Assembly: GCA_015060075.1 (NCBI GenBank)
Contig: SUZE01000013.1
Span: forward strand, 1-58,303
Direction: 5' to 3'
From: Rikenellaceae bacterium
Lineage (GTDB): Bacteria; Bacteroidota; Bacteroidia; Bacteroidales; Rikenellaceae
DNA length: 58,303 nucleotides
Position 1 is the stretch's first letter, and each line of letters begins with the position of its first letter. Made by a program: the position numbers and the translations under genes. The notes beneath the pieces were generated by a model, which had not been told where the DNA came from, searched no databases, and was given only the letters and a program-made list of their open reading frames with translations. Below, in pieces: positions 44,434 to 51,803 of this stretch.

Positions 44434-45354
44434 ATGACACAAGTTACAAATAAGGTAGCAACTGCTACAAAAGAAGTTCAGGCGAATGTTGAGCCTTGCT
44501 GCCCTAAGGCAAAAACAACAGTAATTGCCATCATTGATGGCGTGGAGAAGGAGGTTACTCTCGCTCGCACCATGTACAGCATGGATGCGCTAAAAAAGAG
44601 CCAAGAGAAGTTATTGGAGGAGGTAGATAAGAGCAAATTGCTCGATGAGATTTTCCACTTCGCAAAACCTGAAATTTTTACTCAGGCAGGCATTAAGCTC
44701 CTCGACTTGAATGGCGAGGAAATCGCAGAGGGTACAGAGAATATTCTCGTGCCAGTTGAAACAGCCAATACCTATTGGCGCTTCACCTTTGACGAGGTGT
44801 TAAAGAATGTGCAGATACACACCTTCGAGAGCGTAGAGGAGTACGCACAAGTGACTGGAACATCTGACTTGTTCAGTCGTTCACGCAACACAGTAGAGAA
44901 GATGGGTGTTGCAGCACTCGCAACGGGTGATAACACCTATAAGGCTGTTTATGAGTTATGCCGCAGGACAGGCATGCCAGGTAGTACTGCGATGGCTTAC
45001 CTTGGCGTGCAGTTGAAAGGCTCAACTACACTTGAGATGACCATCGGCATCAAGGGTAAGACTCCTGTTGCGAGCAGAAGTTTTGATGAGGCGTTTGCTC
45101 TCTATCATCAAATTTGCTTCACATTTACTCCTGCTGACGCTAAGAAGCGTTATCCTATCAGAGCCATCAACTCAGTGATGCACGCAGGAGGATACTCCCT
45201 CAACACTATTGTAGAAGCGTTAAAGACCATTCCGTCTGACGAGGTACATCGTGCTCTCCTTGCAGACTGTGGCTCCAAGGAGTCTTGCATTGCAGGAGTT
45301 CTGCTTAAATTCATATTGGAGAATCAGCGTAAAGCTGTCCCATTAGCTGCGTAG
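44434..45354 (+). CDS. Unknown protein in the element
   Basis: 306 residues, soluble. A low-complexity N-terminus (TQVTNKVATATKEVQANVEPCCPKAK) is followed by a strand (TVIAIIDGVEKEVTL), a Lys/Glu-rich helix, and a folded region with NTYWRFTFDEVLKNVQIHTFESVEEYAQVTG and a Leu/Ala-rich helical C-terminus with four Cys. Codon usage is closer to the host genes than that of the element's right half. No family recognised. A hairpin at 45366-45392 follows. Confidence 0.7.
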   Translation: MTQVTNKVATATKEVQANVEPCCPKAKTTVIAIIDGVEKEVTLARTMYSMDALKKSQEKLLEEVDKSKLLDEIFHFAKPEIFTQAGIKLLDLNGEEIAEGTENILVPVETANTYWRFTFDEVLKNVQIHTFESVEEYAQVTGTSDLFSRSRNTVEKMGVAALATGDNTYKAVYELCRRTGMPGSTAMAYLGVQLKGSTTLEMTIGIKGKTPVASRSFDEAFALYHQICFTFTPADAKKRYPIRAINSVMHAGGYSLNTIVEALKTIPSDEVHRALLADCGSKESCIAGVLLKFILENQRKAVPLAA

Positions 45355-45365
45355 TTAGGATTAGC

Positions 45366-45392
45366 AGAAGCCCATGTGAGAGGTGGGCTTCT
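45366..45392 (+). terminator. Hairpin after the unknown gene
   Basis: AGAAGCCCA pairs with TGGGCTTCT around nine bases. The T-run is weak. Confidence 0.6.
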
Positions 45393-45497
45393 ACTTTCCC
45401 TATCTTAGTCCATAAACACACAATACCATATAAGCGTTCAAGGGAGAAATCAGCAAAATATGCTTTTAATGCTCCTAAATTGAGTGTTCAGATTAGT

Positions 45498-45552
45498 GGG
45501 TACAGGGTGTTCATTTAGATATGGCTACTTACTAATAACTAATATACTAATA
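45498..45552. repeat. GGGTACAGG motif and three ACTAATA heptamers before the wHTH gene
   Basis: ACTAATA occurs at 45531, 45538 and 45546, in the 280-bp gap before the wHTH gene. GGGTACAGG at 45498-45506 recurs at 46293-46301 just after that gene. These could be operator or replication-protein binding sites. Confidence 0.45.
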
Positions 45553-45634
45553 CCTATTATGGGAATATCTCAAGGATGGCATCATACGCAATGTTCAGAT
45601 ACTCTATATCTAATAGCGAACTACAATCAACGAT

Positions 45635-46246
45635 ATGTCTGAGCCAATTACTCCATACAGAAAGATAACCGAAAAAATGGCTGGCAAATTGAAGCCCAAA
45701 GAAGCCTACTTATTCTATTGTTTGGCTCTGAAAGCCGATTTGAAGACTTATGAATCTTATATAAAGCAGGAAACTCTTGCTCATGAGTACGGAATCAATG
45801 ATACAGACCAAATAAGCGATTGGCTATATAAGTTTCAGTCGTGCGGACTACTGAGAATAGTTAAAACTAATCTCAAGGGGAAGTACGGAAAATTTCAAAG
45901 GTGCAGCTACTTCCTAAATACGGACAATTATGTTCTGATTTCCGAAGTGCTAAAAGACGAGCCGATAAGTCGCCAACTAAAAGGTTTCTTGATATTGCTA
46001 AAATGTAAGTGTCTTAATGGCACTAACACCACACAGTACAGTCAAAATAAATTAGCTAAAGAGTTAAAGTTATCCGTGGGCGCAATATCCAATTACATAA
46101 ACGAAGCAATAGATAATGGATATATAGGTAAAGATGAGAAGGGAATCCACCTTCTGAGAACAGATATATTCATTAGGACAAGAACTGAATTTAGAAAAGC
46201 TAAACCTGTGAAAGCCAAAACAAAATTAGTTGTTATCATGGACTAA
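45635..46246 (+). CDS. Winged-helix protein, possibly replication initiator-like
   Basis: 203 residues with two wHTH-like halves. KPKEAYLFYCLALKADLKTYESYIKQETLAHEYGIND is the first, and TTQYSQNKLAKELKLSVGAISNYINEAIDNGYIGKDEKGIHLL is the second, a classic helix-turn-helix with wing. A basic tail follows (KAKPVKAKTK). This layout resembles plasmid replication or regulatory proteins. It is flanked by GGGTACAGG motifs and followed by an AGCTA repeat region. DNA binding is well supported; the role is not. Confidence 0.65.
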   Translation: MSEPITPYRKITEKMAGKLKPKEAYLFYCLALKADLKTYESYIKQETLAHEYGINDTDQISDWLYKFQSCGLLRIVKTNLKGKYGKFQRCSYFLNTDNYVLISEVLKDEPISRQLKGFLILLKCKCLNGTNTTQYSQNKLAKELKLSVGAISNYINEAIDNGYIGKDEKGIHLLRTDIFIRTRTEFRKAKPVKAKTKLVVIMD

Positions 46247-46292
46247 CACAGAGCCGTAGGTAAGAAATTACTTATGGCTCTTACTTTATAAT

Positions 46293-46470
46293 GGGTACAG
46301 GTACACTCTACCCCAAAATCCCAAATCTGAATTATCTACCAAATCAGCTAAAATTCATAAATAATAGTCCATACTAAAATTTTCAACTCATTAGCTAATA
46401 CATCACAAACGCCCCCATATCTTCAAAATTAGCTATATCGTGTTTAGCTAAAAATCGCTCGAACAGCTAT
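46293..46470. repeat. AT-rich region with five AGCTA-centred repeats (possible origin or operator)
   Basis: The 370-bp gap before the DUF3871 gene has AGCTA cores at 46346, 46393, 46431, 46446 and 46465, several as TTAGCTAA-like palindromes. No gene is seen in the gap. Confidence 0.4.
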
Positions 46471-46616
46471 TAGGTACTTATATTTTACCCCCTCCCTATG
46501 AAAACGCAGTCTCATTATTATGTATAGAGAGATTAAAGCAATGGCAGATTACCCCATTATTCCCCTCCTCATTATTGAAATATAAAACAAGTATTAACCA
46601 TTTAAAATTTATCATT

Positions 46617-47633
46617 ATGAGAAATTTAATTTTAACGCCTACACAGGCAAGAGTAAGAATGAATCTTGGACAATTTGCGGAAGATGCTGTAATTGTGGAC
46701 AATGTGCCGAGAGCAGACACAAATTTGCACTTTATTGAAGCAAACACACAAGAGGTAAGTATTAACCATTTGGCAAATGAGTGTATCACACCTGTTTTTG
46801 CCAAAGACAATGAATTGACCATTAACCATGCTCAATTTATTGAAGCTATCGCAGCAGCAACAAATGATTTCTTTAGAGGAGAAACCATTGATTCGCCAAA
46901 TGTTCGTGTTTCGCATGTTATTAAAGGAAGAACACCTGAAGCAATTCATAAAAAAGCGAATGAACTTTTGGAGAGCGAAAAAACTATCTATTATGAGAGA
47001 TGTGCGTTTAGCATAGATGTGCCAACTATTTACGAAACGGTAGAAGGTAACAAACTAAACCTCTCTATAGTAGGAGTTAGAGCCTATAATCAAATGAATC
47101 TCTATTCTAGGAAAAGCCCCGAACTTTTCAGGTTGGCTATTGGCTTTAAGAATCAAGTGTGTTGCAATATGTGTATTTTCACAGATGGTTATAAGGACAA
47201 TTTGAGAGTTTCAAATTTATCAGAACTCTATAATGGTGCTTTAGAGTTATTTCACAACTTTAACCCTGCGAAACAAATACATCTATTGCAAACGCTTGGG
47301 AACACAACAATGAGTGAACATCAATTTTGCCAAATCTTGGGTAGAATGAGATTGTATCAGTGTTTGCCCATTTCAGAACAAAAACAATTGCCACGAATGT
47401 TACTAACCGATACGCAAATAAACTCGGTAGCTAAATCGTATATTAACGATGAAAATTTCTGTGGAACAGGAGGAGAATTGAATATGTGGAAATTCTATAA
47501 TCTGCTTACAGGTGCAAACAAAAGCAGTTATATAGATTCGTTCTTAGACCGTTCTCTAAATGCTACGGAAATGGCTATAGGCATAAATATGGCTCTACAT
47601 GGTAATGAGAGATACAAATGGTTTATTGATTAG
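46617..47633 (+). CDS. DUF3871 family protein
   Basis: 338 residues from ATG 46617. The family pattern is visible: NLHFIEANTQEVSINHLANECITPVFAKDNELTINHAQFIE, RVSHVIKGRTPEAIHKKANELL, KTIYYERCAFSIDVPTI, NLSIVGVRAYNQMNLYS and the end YNLLTGANKSSYIDSFLDRSLNA. It is common on Bacteroidetes mobile elements and its function is unknown. It is followed 2 bp later by a tiny membrane-protein ORF. Confidence 0.85.
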   Translation: MRNLILTPTQARVRMNLGQFAEDAVIVDNVPRADTNLHFIEANTQEVSINHLANECITPVFAKDNELTINHAQFIEAIAAATNDFFRGETIDSPNVRVSHVIKGRTPEAIHKKANELLESEKTIYYERCAFSIDVPTIYETVEGNKLNLSIVGVRAYNQMNLYSRKSPELFRLAIGFKNQVCCNMCIFTDGYKDNLRVSNLSELYNGALELFHNFNPAKQIHLLQTLGNTTMSEHQFCQILGRMRLYQCLPISEQKQLPRMLLTDTQINSVAKSYINDENFCGTGGELNMWKFYNLLTGANKSSYIDSFLDRSLNATEMAIGINMALHGNERYKWFID

Positions 47634-47635
47634 TT

Positions 47636-47764
47636 ATGAAAGACTTTGTGTTAATCATTAAAGCTATTATAATAGTTATATCGGTGGTGGGATTATGTTT
47701 CTTTTTCCCACCACTCTTTTTACTATTGCTCGTTGCATATCTTATTTTTACGAATATTCGCTAA
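47636..47764 (+). CDS. Small membrane protein (42 residues)
   Basis: An ATG 2 bp after the DUF3871 stop opens a 42-codon frame ending TAA at 47762-47764. It is hydrophobic almost throughout (LIIKAIIIVISVVGLCFFF, then PPLFLLLLVAYLIF), with two possible membrane segments separated by PP. The tight spacing suggests translation coupled to DUF3871. No family recognised. Confidence 0.55.
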   Translation: MKDFVLIIKAIIIVISVVGLCFFFPPLFLLLLVAYLIFTNIR

Positions 47765-47770
47765 TTAACA

Positions 47771-47832
47771 AAGTGAATGTTTCTTTGAGTAGCAATAACT
47801 TACAAATGTGACAACTCATGAAACATTCACTT
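47771..47832. repeat. Perfect 13-bp inverted repeat before the small recombinase
   Basis: AAGTGAATGTTTC (47771-47783) and GAAACATTCACTT (47820-47832) are exact complements separated by 36 bp, 29 bp before the recombinase ATG. Possible recombination crossover pair, operator or attenuator. Confidence 0.7.
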
Positions 47833-47861
47833 TTATTATTTAACTAACAAAACTGGATTTT

Positions 47862-48449
47862 ATGGGACTAAAGTATTCAAACACTACGGCTGATTATTTA
47901 GATTGGGAAATTGCTATGAATCTTATAAGGAGATTGGCAAATGATGAAAATTACAAAATGTCGCTTCTTGTTGCTCTTGGCTGTTTTACAGGATTGCGAA
48001 TATCTGATATTCTCGCTTTGCGGTGGAATCAGATTCTTGGAGTTTCCGAATTTACTATAATTGAGAAAAAGACGAATAAAAGAAGAACCATTCGTTTAAA
48101 TCCGCAATTACAGAAGCATATAGAAGATTGTTATAAATACATCAATCCAATTGGAGAAAAAGCACCTATCTTAGTAAGTCAGAAAGGCACAGTTTTTACC
48201 ATTCAGCGCATCAATGTAATCTTGAAAGAGATTAAGCGCAAATATCGCTTGAAAGTAAAGAACTTTTCTTGCCACTCACTCCGCAAAACTTTTGGCAGGC
48301 AAGTGTACAACATGAACAGCGAAAACTCCGAGCTTGCATTAGTTAAGTTGATGGAGCTATTCAACCATAGTTCATTAGCTATTACCAAGCGATATTTAGG
48401 GCTAAGGCAAGAGGAAATTTTGCAGACTTATGATTGCTTGACATTCTAA
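47862..48449 (+). CDS. Short tyrosine recombinase (catalytic domain only)
   Basis: 195 residues covering the catalytic domain alone. Present are the first Arg in FTGLRISDILALRW, a Lys-bearing strand (IIEKKTNKRRTIRL), HSLRKTFG, the late His in FNHSSLAITKRYLG and the nucleophile Tyr in RYLG. No core-binding or arm-binding domain precedes it. All catalytic residues are kept, so it is probably active and not a remnant. It may serve DNA inversion, resolution or excision together with the larger integrase. Confidence 0.85.
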   Translation: MGLKYSNTTADYLDWEIAMNLIRRLANDENYKMSLLVALGCFTGLRISDILALRWNQILGVSEFTIIEKKTNKRRTIRLNPQLQKHIEDCYKYINPIGEKAPILVSQKGTVFTIQRINVILKEIKRKYRLKVKNFSCHSLRKTFGRQVYNMNSENSELALVKLMELFNHSSLAITKRYLGLRQEEILQTYDCLTF

Positions 48450-48455
48450 TTTTAT

Positions 48456-48514
48456 AGGGCGACATTTTTTGACAAGAAATCTTTTTATATACCCTGTTGA
48501 AATTTTGTCGCCCT
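48456..48514. terminator. Inverted repeat downstream of the small recombinase
   Basis: AGGGCGAC (48456-48463) pairs with GTCGCCCT (48507-48514); inside, CATTTTTTGACAAG and GAAATTTT extend partial pairing. Possible terminator or binding site. Confidence 0.5.
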
Positions 48515-48542
48515 TAAAAACAACACTTTAACATATTTTTAC

Positions 48543-48550
48543 TAACTTTG
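48543..48550 (+). promoter_or_regulatory. Promoter -7 element of the RNA candidate (TAACTTTG)
   Basis: TAACTTTG matches TAnnTTTG. No protein gene starts within 300 bases downstream. The expected start of transcription is about 48557. Confidence 0.6.
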
Positions 48551-48556
48551 CAATGC

Positions 48557-48813
48557 TTCTGAGTTGCACTTGTGGCAATTTGGGAGAAACATTTTAGTAA
48601 AAGGTGTTATTGAGATTATCTTCTTAGATTGAATTCTCGCAAAATTCTGTTTAGGGTGAAGATGATGACAGTAGCACCACATCATTGGTATGTACAGCCA
48701 TTCTTGGCTTTTTGCATATCCGTTGGTGTGGGCTGTTGTTTTATCCACTCTAAAGGCAATGCGAGAAGCCTAATCTAAGGATAAAGCAATAAATTCCCAC
48801 ACCTTCTTTTTTT
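48557..48813 (+). ncRNA. Candidate structured non-coding RNA (about 257 nt)
   Basis: A promoter at 48543 and an intrinsic terminator ending at 48813 bracket a segment that folds into successive helices. (1) 48563-48567 pairs with 48575-48579. (2) 48603-48612 with 48669-48678 (10 pairs), then a 2x2 internal loop, then 48615-48623 with 48658-48666 (9 pairs), capped by 48631-48635 with 48643-48647. (3) 48687-48694 with 48713-48721 and 48696-48700 with 48705-48709. (4) 48725-48732 with 48796-48803 (8 pairs) and 48736-48746 with 48779-48789 (11 pairs), enclosing 48754-48757 with 48768-48771, then a T-run. Several G-U pairs occur within the helices. No known family recognised; read from pairing by eye. 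Confidence 0.6.
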
Positions 48814-48853
48814 AACCCGCTACTCATTGGGAATTGGTAGTCACTTGTACATT

Positions 48854-49147
48854 ATGAATAAAGTTAAAAAGCTTTTCTTATTTTGTCTATTTTTGGGCGC
48901 AAATGTTCTTCATTCTCTGGCTAATACAAGCGGAAGAGGAAGAATAGACAGTAGTGGTCCTTCTGATTTCACCGCTGTAGTCTTTGGTATATTTGCAATC
49001 ATTATTGGAGGATTCTTGGCATTTATATTTTTAGGAGGAGGTGCTCAAGATAAATCTAAAGACCAAGAAATGAATAAAATGGGGTGTGCGAGCATTGCCG
49101 CTATTATTCTTGGTATTGCTCTTTTAGTTGGTATGTGTTCTCATTAA
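48854..49147 (+). CDS. Small membrane protein with signal sequence
   Basis: 97 residues from ATG 48854; a TTG at 48827 is less likely. The N-terminal signal (KLFLFCLFLGANVLHSLA) is followed by a short Gly/Ser/Arg stretch, a membrane helix (FTAVVFGIFAIIIGGFLAFIFLGGG), a charged loop (DKSKDQEMNK) and a second helix (ASIAAIILGIALLVGMC). First of five consecutive genes behind the RNA candidate. No family recognised. Confidence 0.65.
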   Translation: MNKVKKLFLFCLFLGANVLHSLANTSGRGRIDSSGPSDFTAVVFGIFAIIIGGFLAFIFLGGGAQDKSKDQEMNKMGCASIAAIILGIALLVGMCSH

Positions 49148-49188
49148 ACTTAAATTATATTTATTGATAATTATTGAAATTTATAACT

Positions 49189-49659
49189 ATGAGTACGGTT
49201 ACTATACGAAATTACAGCTTTCCTATTTACTTTTCATATAAAGGTTGGAATGTGAAAATAACAGATGAAACAGGGCTATTCAGCATGAAAGACCTAAAAG
49301 TCCGAGTGAAAATGGAAGTCGATTATGAAGGAATTAGCAGTAAAATAGCCCATGCAACGGCAAGAATGATAAAACTCAAAGAGACACAGTCACGCTTTGG
49401 TGGATTATATAGCATGACTTCAATGCAAGAAGATATTACAGTATATCAAAGAGAATATAATCGTATTGTGAAATTGGCGAAAGAGTTTGCAAACAGAAAA
49501 GGAGTAGTCGAATATTCGATAGCTTCAAATGGTGGCATGATGGATCGATTCTTTGGACAAAATATAAGCGCAGTTGAAAAGATGTGCCAACAAGTAGTTG
49601 AAAGAATTGATAAAACTTACGGTGATGTCCTAAATGAATTTTTACAAACCCTTAAATAA
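49189..49659 (+). CDS. Unknown small soluble protein
   Basis: 156 residues from ATG 49189. Begins with beta-rich sequence (TVTIRNYSFPIYFSYKGWNVKITDETGLFSMKDLKVRVKMEVDY), then mostly helical with a Met-rich middle (GGLYSMTSMQED) and a long C-terminal helix. No signal, membrane segment or known motif. It lies 41 bp after the small membrane protein and 9 bp before the zinc-ribbon gene, so it belongs to the same unit. Confidence 0.65.
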   Translation: MSTVTIRNYSFPIYFSYKGWNVKITDETGLFSMKDLKVRVKMEVDYEGISSKIAHATARMIKLKETQSRFGGLYSMTSMQEDITVYQREYNRIVKLAKEFANRKGVVEYSIASNGGMMDRFFGQNISAVEKMCQQVVERIDKTYGDVLNEFLQTLK

Positions 49660-49668
49660 TTTACAGAT

Positions 49669-49944
49669 ATGGCATTGATACTTGCTCTTGCATTTGGTTT
49701 TGGAATATGGTACTTGTGTAGTTCTTTCAGAAATGCTGTTGAGGATGTAAAATACCCTCACAAGACTTGTCCTTTTTGCGGAAATGATGTTTCTGGTCAC
49801 AAAGAGTATGTAGCAATCAACGAACAATCTTTCGTTAATTATAATTGTTCAAATTGTGGCGCATATAATAATAGAAGTAATAATATTTGGTATCGGAGAA
49901 AAGGAAATAATAGTTCTGATATAGAAATGAGGTCTGGTAATTGA
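49669..49944 (+). CDS. Membrane-anchored zinc-ribbon protein
   Basis: 91 residues. An N-terminal membrane helix (ILALAFGFGIWYLCSSF) precedes a four-Cys zinc ribbon formed by CPFCG and CSNCG, separated by 24 residues, and a polar Asn/Ser-rich tail. It is probably a single-span membrane protein with a cytoplasmic metal-binding knuckle. Function unknown. It is followed 14 bp later by the lipoprotein start. Confidence 0.7.
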   Translation: MALILALAFGFGIWYLCSSFRNAVEDVKYPHKTCPFCGNDVSGHKEYVAINEQSFVNYNCSNCGAYNNRSNNIWYRRKGNNSSDIEMRSGN

Positions 49945-49958
49945 AAACACACCTTCCT

Positions 49959-50744
49959 ATGAAAAACCTATTAACCTTACTGATTTGTTTCTTGGCTCTT
50001 ATCTCTTGCAAGGAGAATAAGAGTTCTTTAGTGTTGAGTGATGAAGACAACGCAATCGCAACTTTGCAGTTATATCAGAATGTTTCGCCTGAACTTATCG
50101 AGGAACGAAACAAACTTTATCAACTTATGTTGAAACACTCCACTCCCCCAGAGGAACCAAGCGAGGAAGATAAAGCCTATTTCCTCAAAAACATCGCTCA
50201 TATCGACTCGGTGGTTAATCAAGGCGTGGCACTTATCAAGGAGCAAAAGGGAAAAGAACTTTTAACTCTCCTCGAAGCAGAGATTATCAATTTCTACGCC
50301 CACCCACACAACACGGTAGAAAGTGAATATGAGTTACACAAGTTGCTTATAAAATTAAATCGCAGGTACTGTGCATCACACAAGGAGTTTTTAGCAAAAG
50401 CCATTCAGTTGCTCGAATACAGTCTTCTGCATATAGGCTGCTTGGAGGAGAGTCCTACTTGCTACACATTGGTTTTGCAAGACCTTACTTGCGCCTACCT
50501 CGAAGCAGAGGAGAATACCAAAGCAGTTGTTGTAGGAAAAATGTTGTGCGAAGAGATGCCAAAGGATAATGTTGTGGGAGAAATCATTGCAAATCTGCTA
50601 TTATCTAAAGCCTACGATAGAATAGGCGAAAAGGAGTTACGAGATAACTGTGTCCGTAGCGTTATGCACCACCCTGAATTTATTGCGGTTTTTATGGAAG
50701 TTAATGAAACAATAGGTCTGCCCGAAGAGTTAAAAAATCTATAA
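49959..50744 (+). CDS. Lipoprotein with TPR-like helices
   Basis: 261 residues from ATG 49959, chosen because the signal MKNLLTLLICFLALISC begins there and ends in a lipobox Cys. The mature part is almost all helical, with paired helices suggesting TPR-like repeats (LLTLLEAEIINFY, KAIQLLEYSLLHIG, LLLSKAYDRIGEKELRDNCVRSV). Envelope-located and probably protein-binding. No specific family recognised. Confidence 0.65.
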   Translation: MKNLLTLLICFLALISCKENKSSLVLSDEDNAIATLQLYQNVSPELIEERNKLYQLMLKHSTPPEEPSEEDKAYFLKNIAHIDSVVNQGVALIKEQKGKELLTLLEAEIINFYAHPHNTVESEYELHKLLIKLNRRYCASHKEFLAKAIQLLEYSLLHIGCLEESPTCYTLVLQDLTCAYLEAEENTKAVVVGKMLCEEMPKDNVVGEIIANLLLSKAYDRIGEKELRDNCVRSVMHHPEFIAVFMEVNETIGLPEELKNL

Positions 50745-50837
50745 TCATTTGCAATCAGAAGACATGGTAATTTTTAAAAAGAAGAGAAATATCGCAATTA
50801 TTAACTATTCTAGTTTTTGATATTACCAATACTGTTT

Positions 50838-51452
50838 ATGAGAAAAGCTTTAGCAATAATAGGTGTTCTTCTGTGCTTGGTGGCGTTGCCATTCAGTCCA
50901 ATGCTTGTTGAACTGATGAGTGCGACCACAAAAACAGCAAAGAATGTTCGGGAGGGCGATGTGATATTTCAAACCTCCCAATCTGAGCAATCACCCTTGA
51001 TTAAATTTGCTACACGCTCAGTCATTACGCATTGTGGAATTATCGTAATGAAGAGTGGTAAGCCTTATGTTCTTGAAACATTGAGGACATTACAGCTTAC
51101 TCCCCTCAATAAATTTATCGCTCGTGGCAAGGGTGGGCGATATTGGTTAAAGCGCTTCGAGAAGGAGAATATAAAAATCGAATATGCTCACTACATGGGA
51201 AAGCCCTACGACTTGGCATTCAGCTTCAACAACGATATATATTACTGCTCGGAGTTGGTCTATGAAATCTACAAAAAGCAGTTAGGCATAGAGTTGTGCA
51301 AGCCGAAGAAGATTGATGATTATCTTATTCTTTACACCGAGAAGCTCCCTAAAATCAAAAAGGAGATGCAGAGGCGAGGCATCAAAAAAGAGGAATATGC
51401 TGTTGCACCTGCTGATGTGTTTAGGTCGGACAAGTTAAAGTTTGTTAAGTAA
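50838..51452 (+). CDS. YiiX/YebB-type permuted NlpC/P60 cysteine hydrolase
   Basis: 204 residues from ATG 50838. An N-terminal membrane or signal segment (AIIGVLLCLVALPFSPMLV) is followed by the family pattern GDVIFQTSQSEQSPLIKFATRSVITHCGIIV, with the catalytic His in THCG, and the nucleophile Cys in DIYYCSELVYEIYK. These permuted papain-like enzymes cleave or transfer on amide or thioester bonds; envelope peptides or lipids are possible targets. Last gene of the element's right block. Confidence 0.82.
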   Translation: MRKALAIIGVLLCLVALPFSPMLVELMSATTKTAKNVREGDVIFQTSQSEQSPLIKFATRSVITHCGIIVMKSGKPYVLETLRTLQLTPLNKFIARGKGGRYWLKRFEKENIKIEYAHYMGKPYDLAFSFNNDIYYCSELVYEIYKKQLGIELCKPKKIDDYLILYTEKLPKIKKEMQRRGIKKEEYAVAPADVFRSDKLKFVK

Positions 51453-51602
51453 TAAAGAAGAGTGTTACTTGGCAGTTTGGCATTTTATAGATATACACCT
51501 ACTATATAATCCATAATACTACCTATCTCCGATTACTTAAATATCTGCTAGCAATGGGTGCAAAAAGAAGATGATGAAGTAGGATTGTTTCGGAGAATTT
51601 AT

Positions 51603-51610
51603 TATCTTTG
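51603..51610 (+). promoter_or_regulatory. Possible outward-facing promoter near the element's right end
   Basis: TATCTTTG reads toward the right junction. The 351-bp gap after the hydrolase gene contains no other gene, so it could drive a short transcript into the displaced gene end. Confidence 0.35.
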
Positions 51611-51652
51611 CATTGGTGGGTTGGCGAGGTCTAAACAGCCATAAAAAATGGT

Positions 51653-51675
51653 TTTTGCGACTTATATGCGACCAT
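51653..51675. other. Right arm-type repeat
   Basis: Same 23-base motif as 41843-41865 (TTTTGCGACTTAT, two variable bases, then GCGACCAT), in direct sense near the right junction. Confidence 0.55.
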
Positions 51676-51803
51676 ATCAACGATTTTAGTAAAACTTATT
51701 ATCGAAGCGTTCTTATAAATTTTGAGTTATCAAGCTGTAAAACAGCTATTTAGGATAACGCCTAAACAGATTATAGGTTCTTGATACAGCAACTACCCAT
51801 AGT

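Noticed and set aside
48542..48748. 68-codon minus-strand frame over the RNA candidate
   Set aside because: No start signal, unusual composition, and it cuts across the paired helices and the promoter box.
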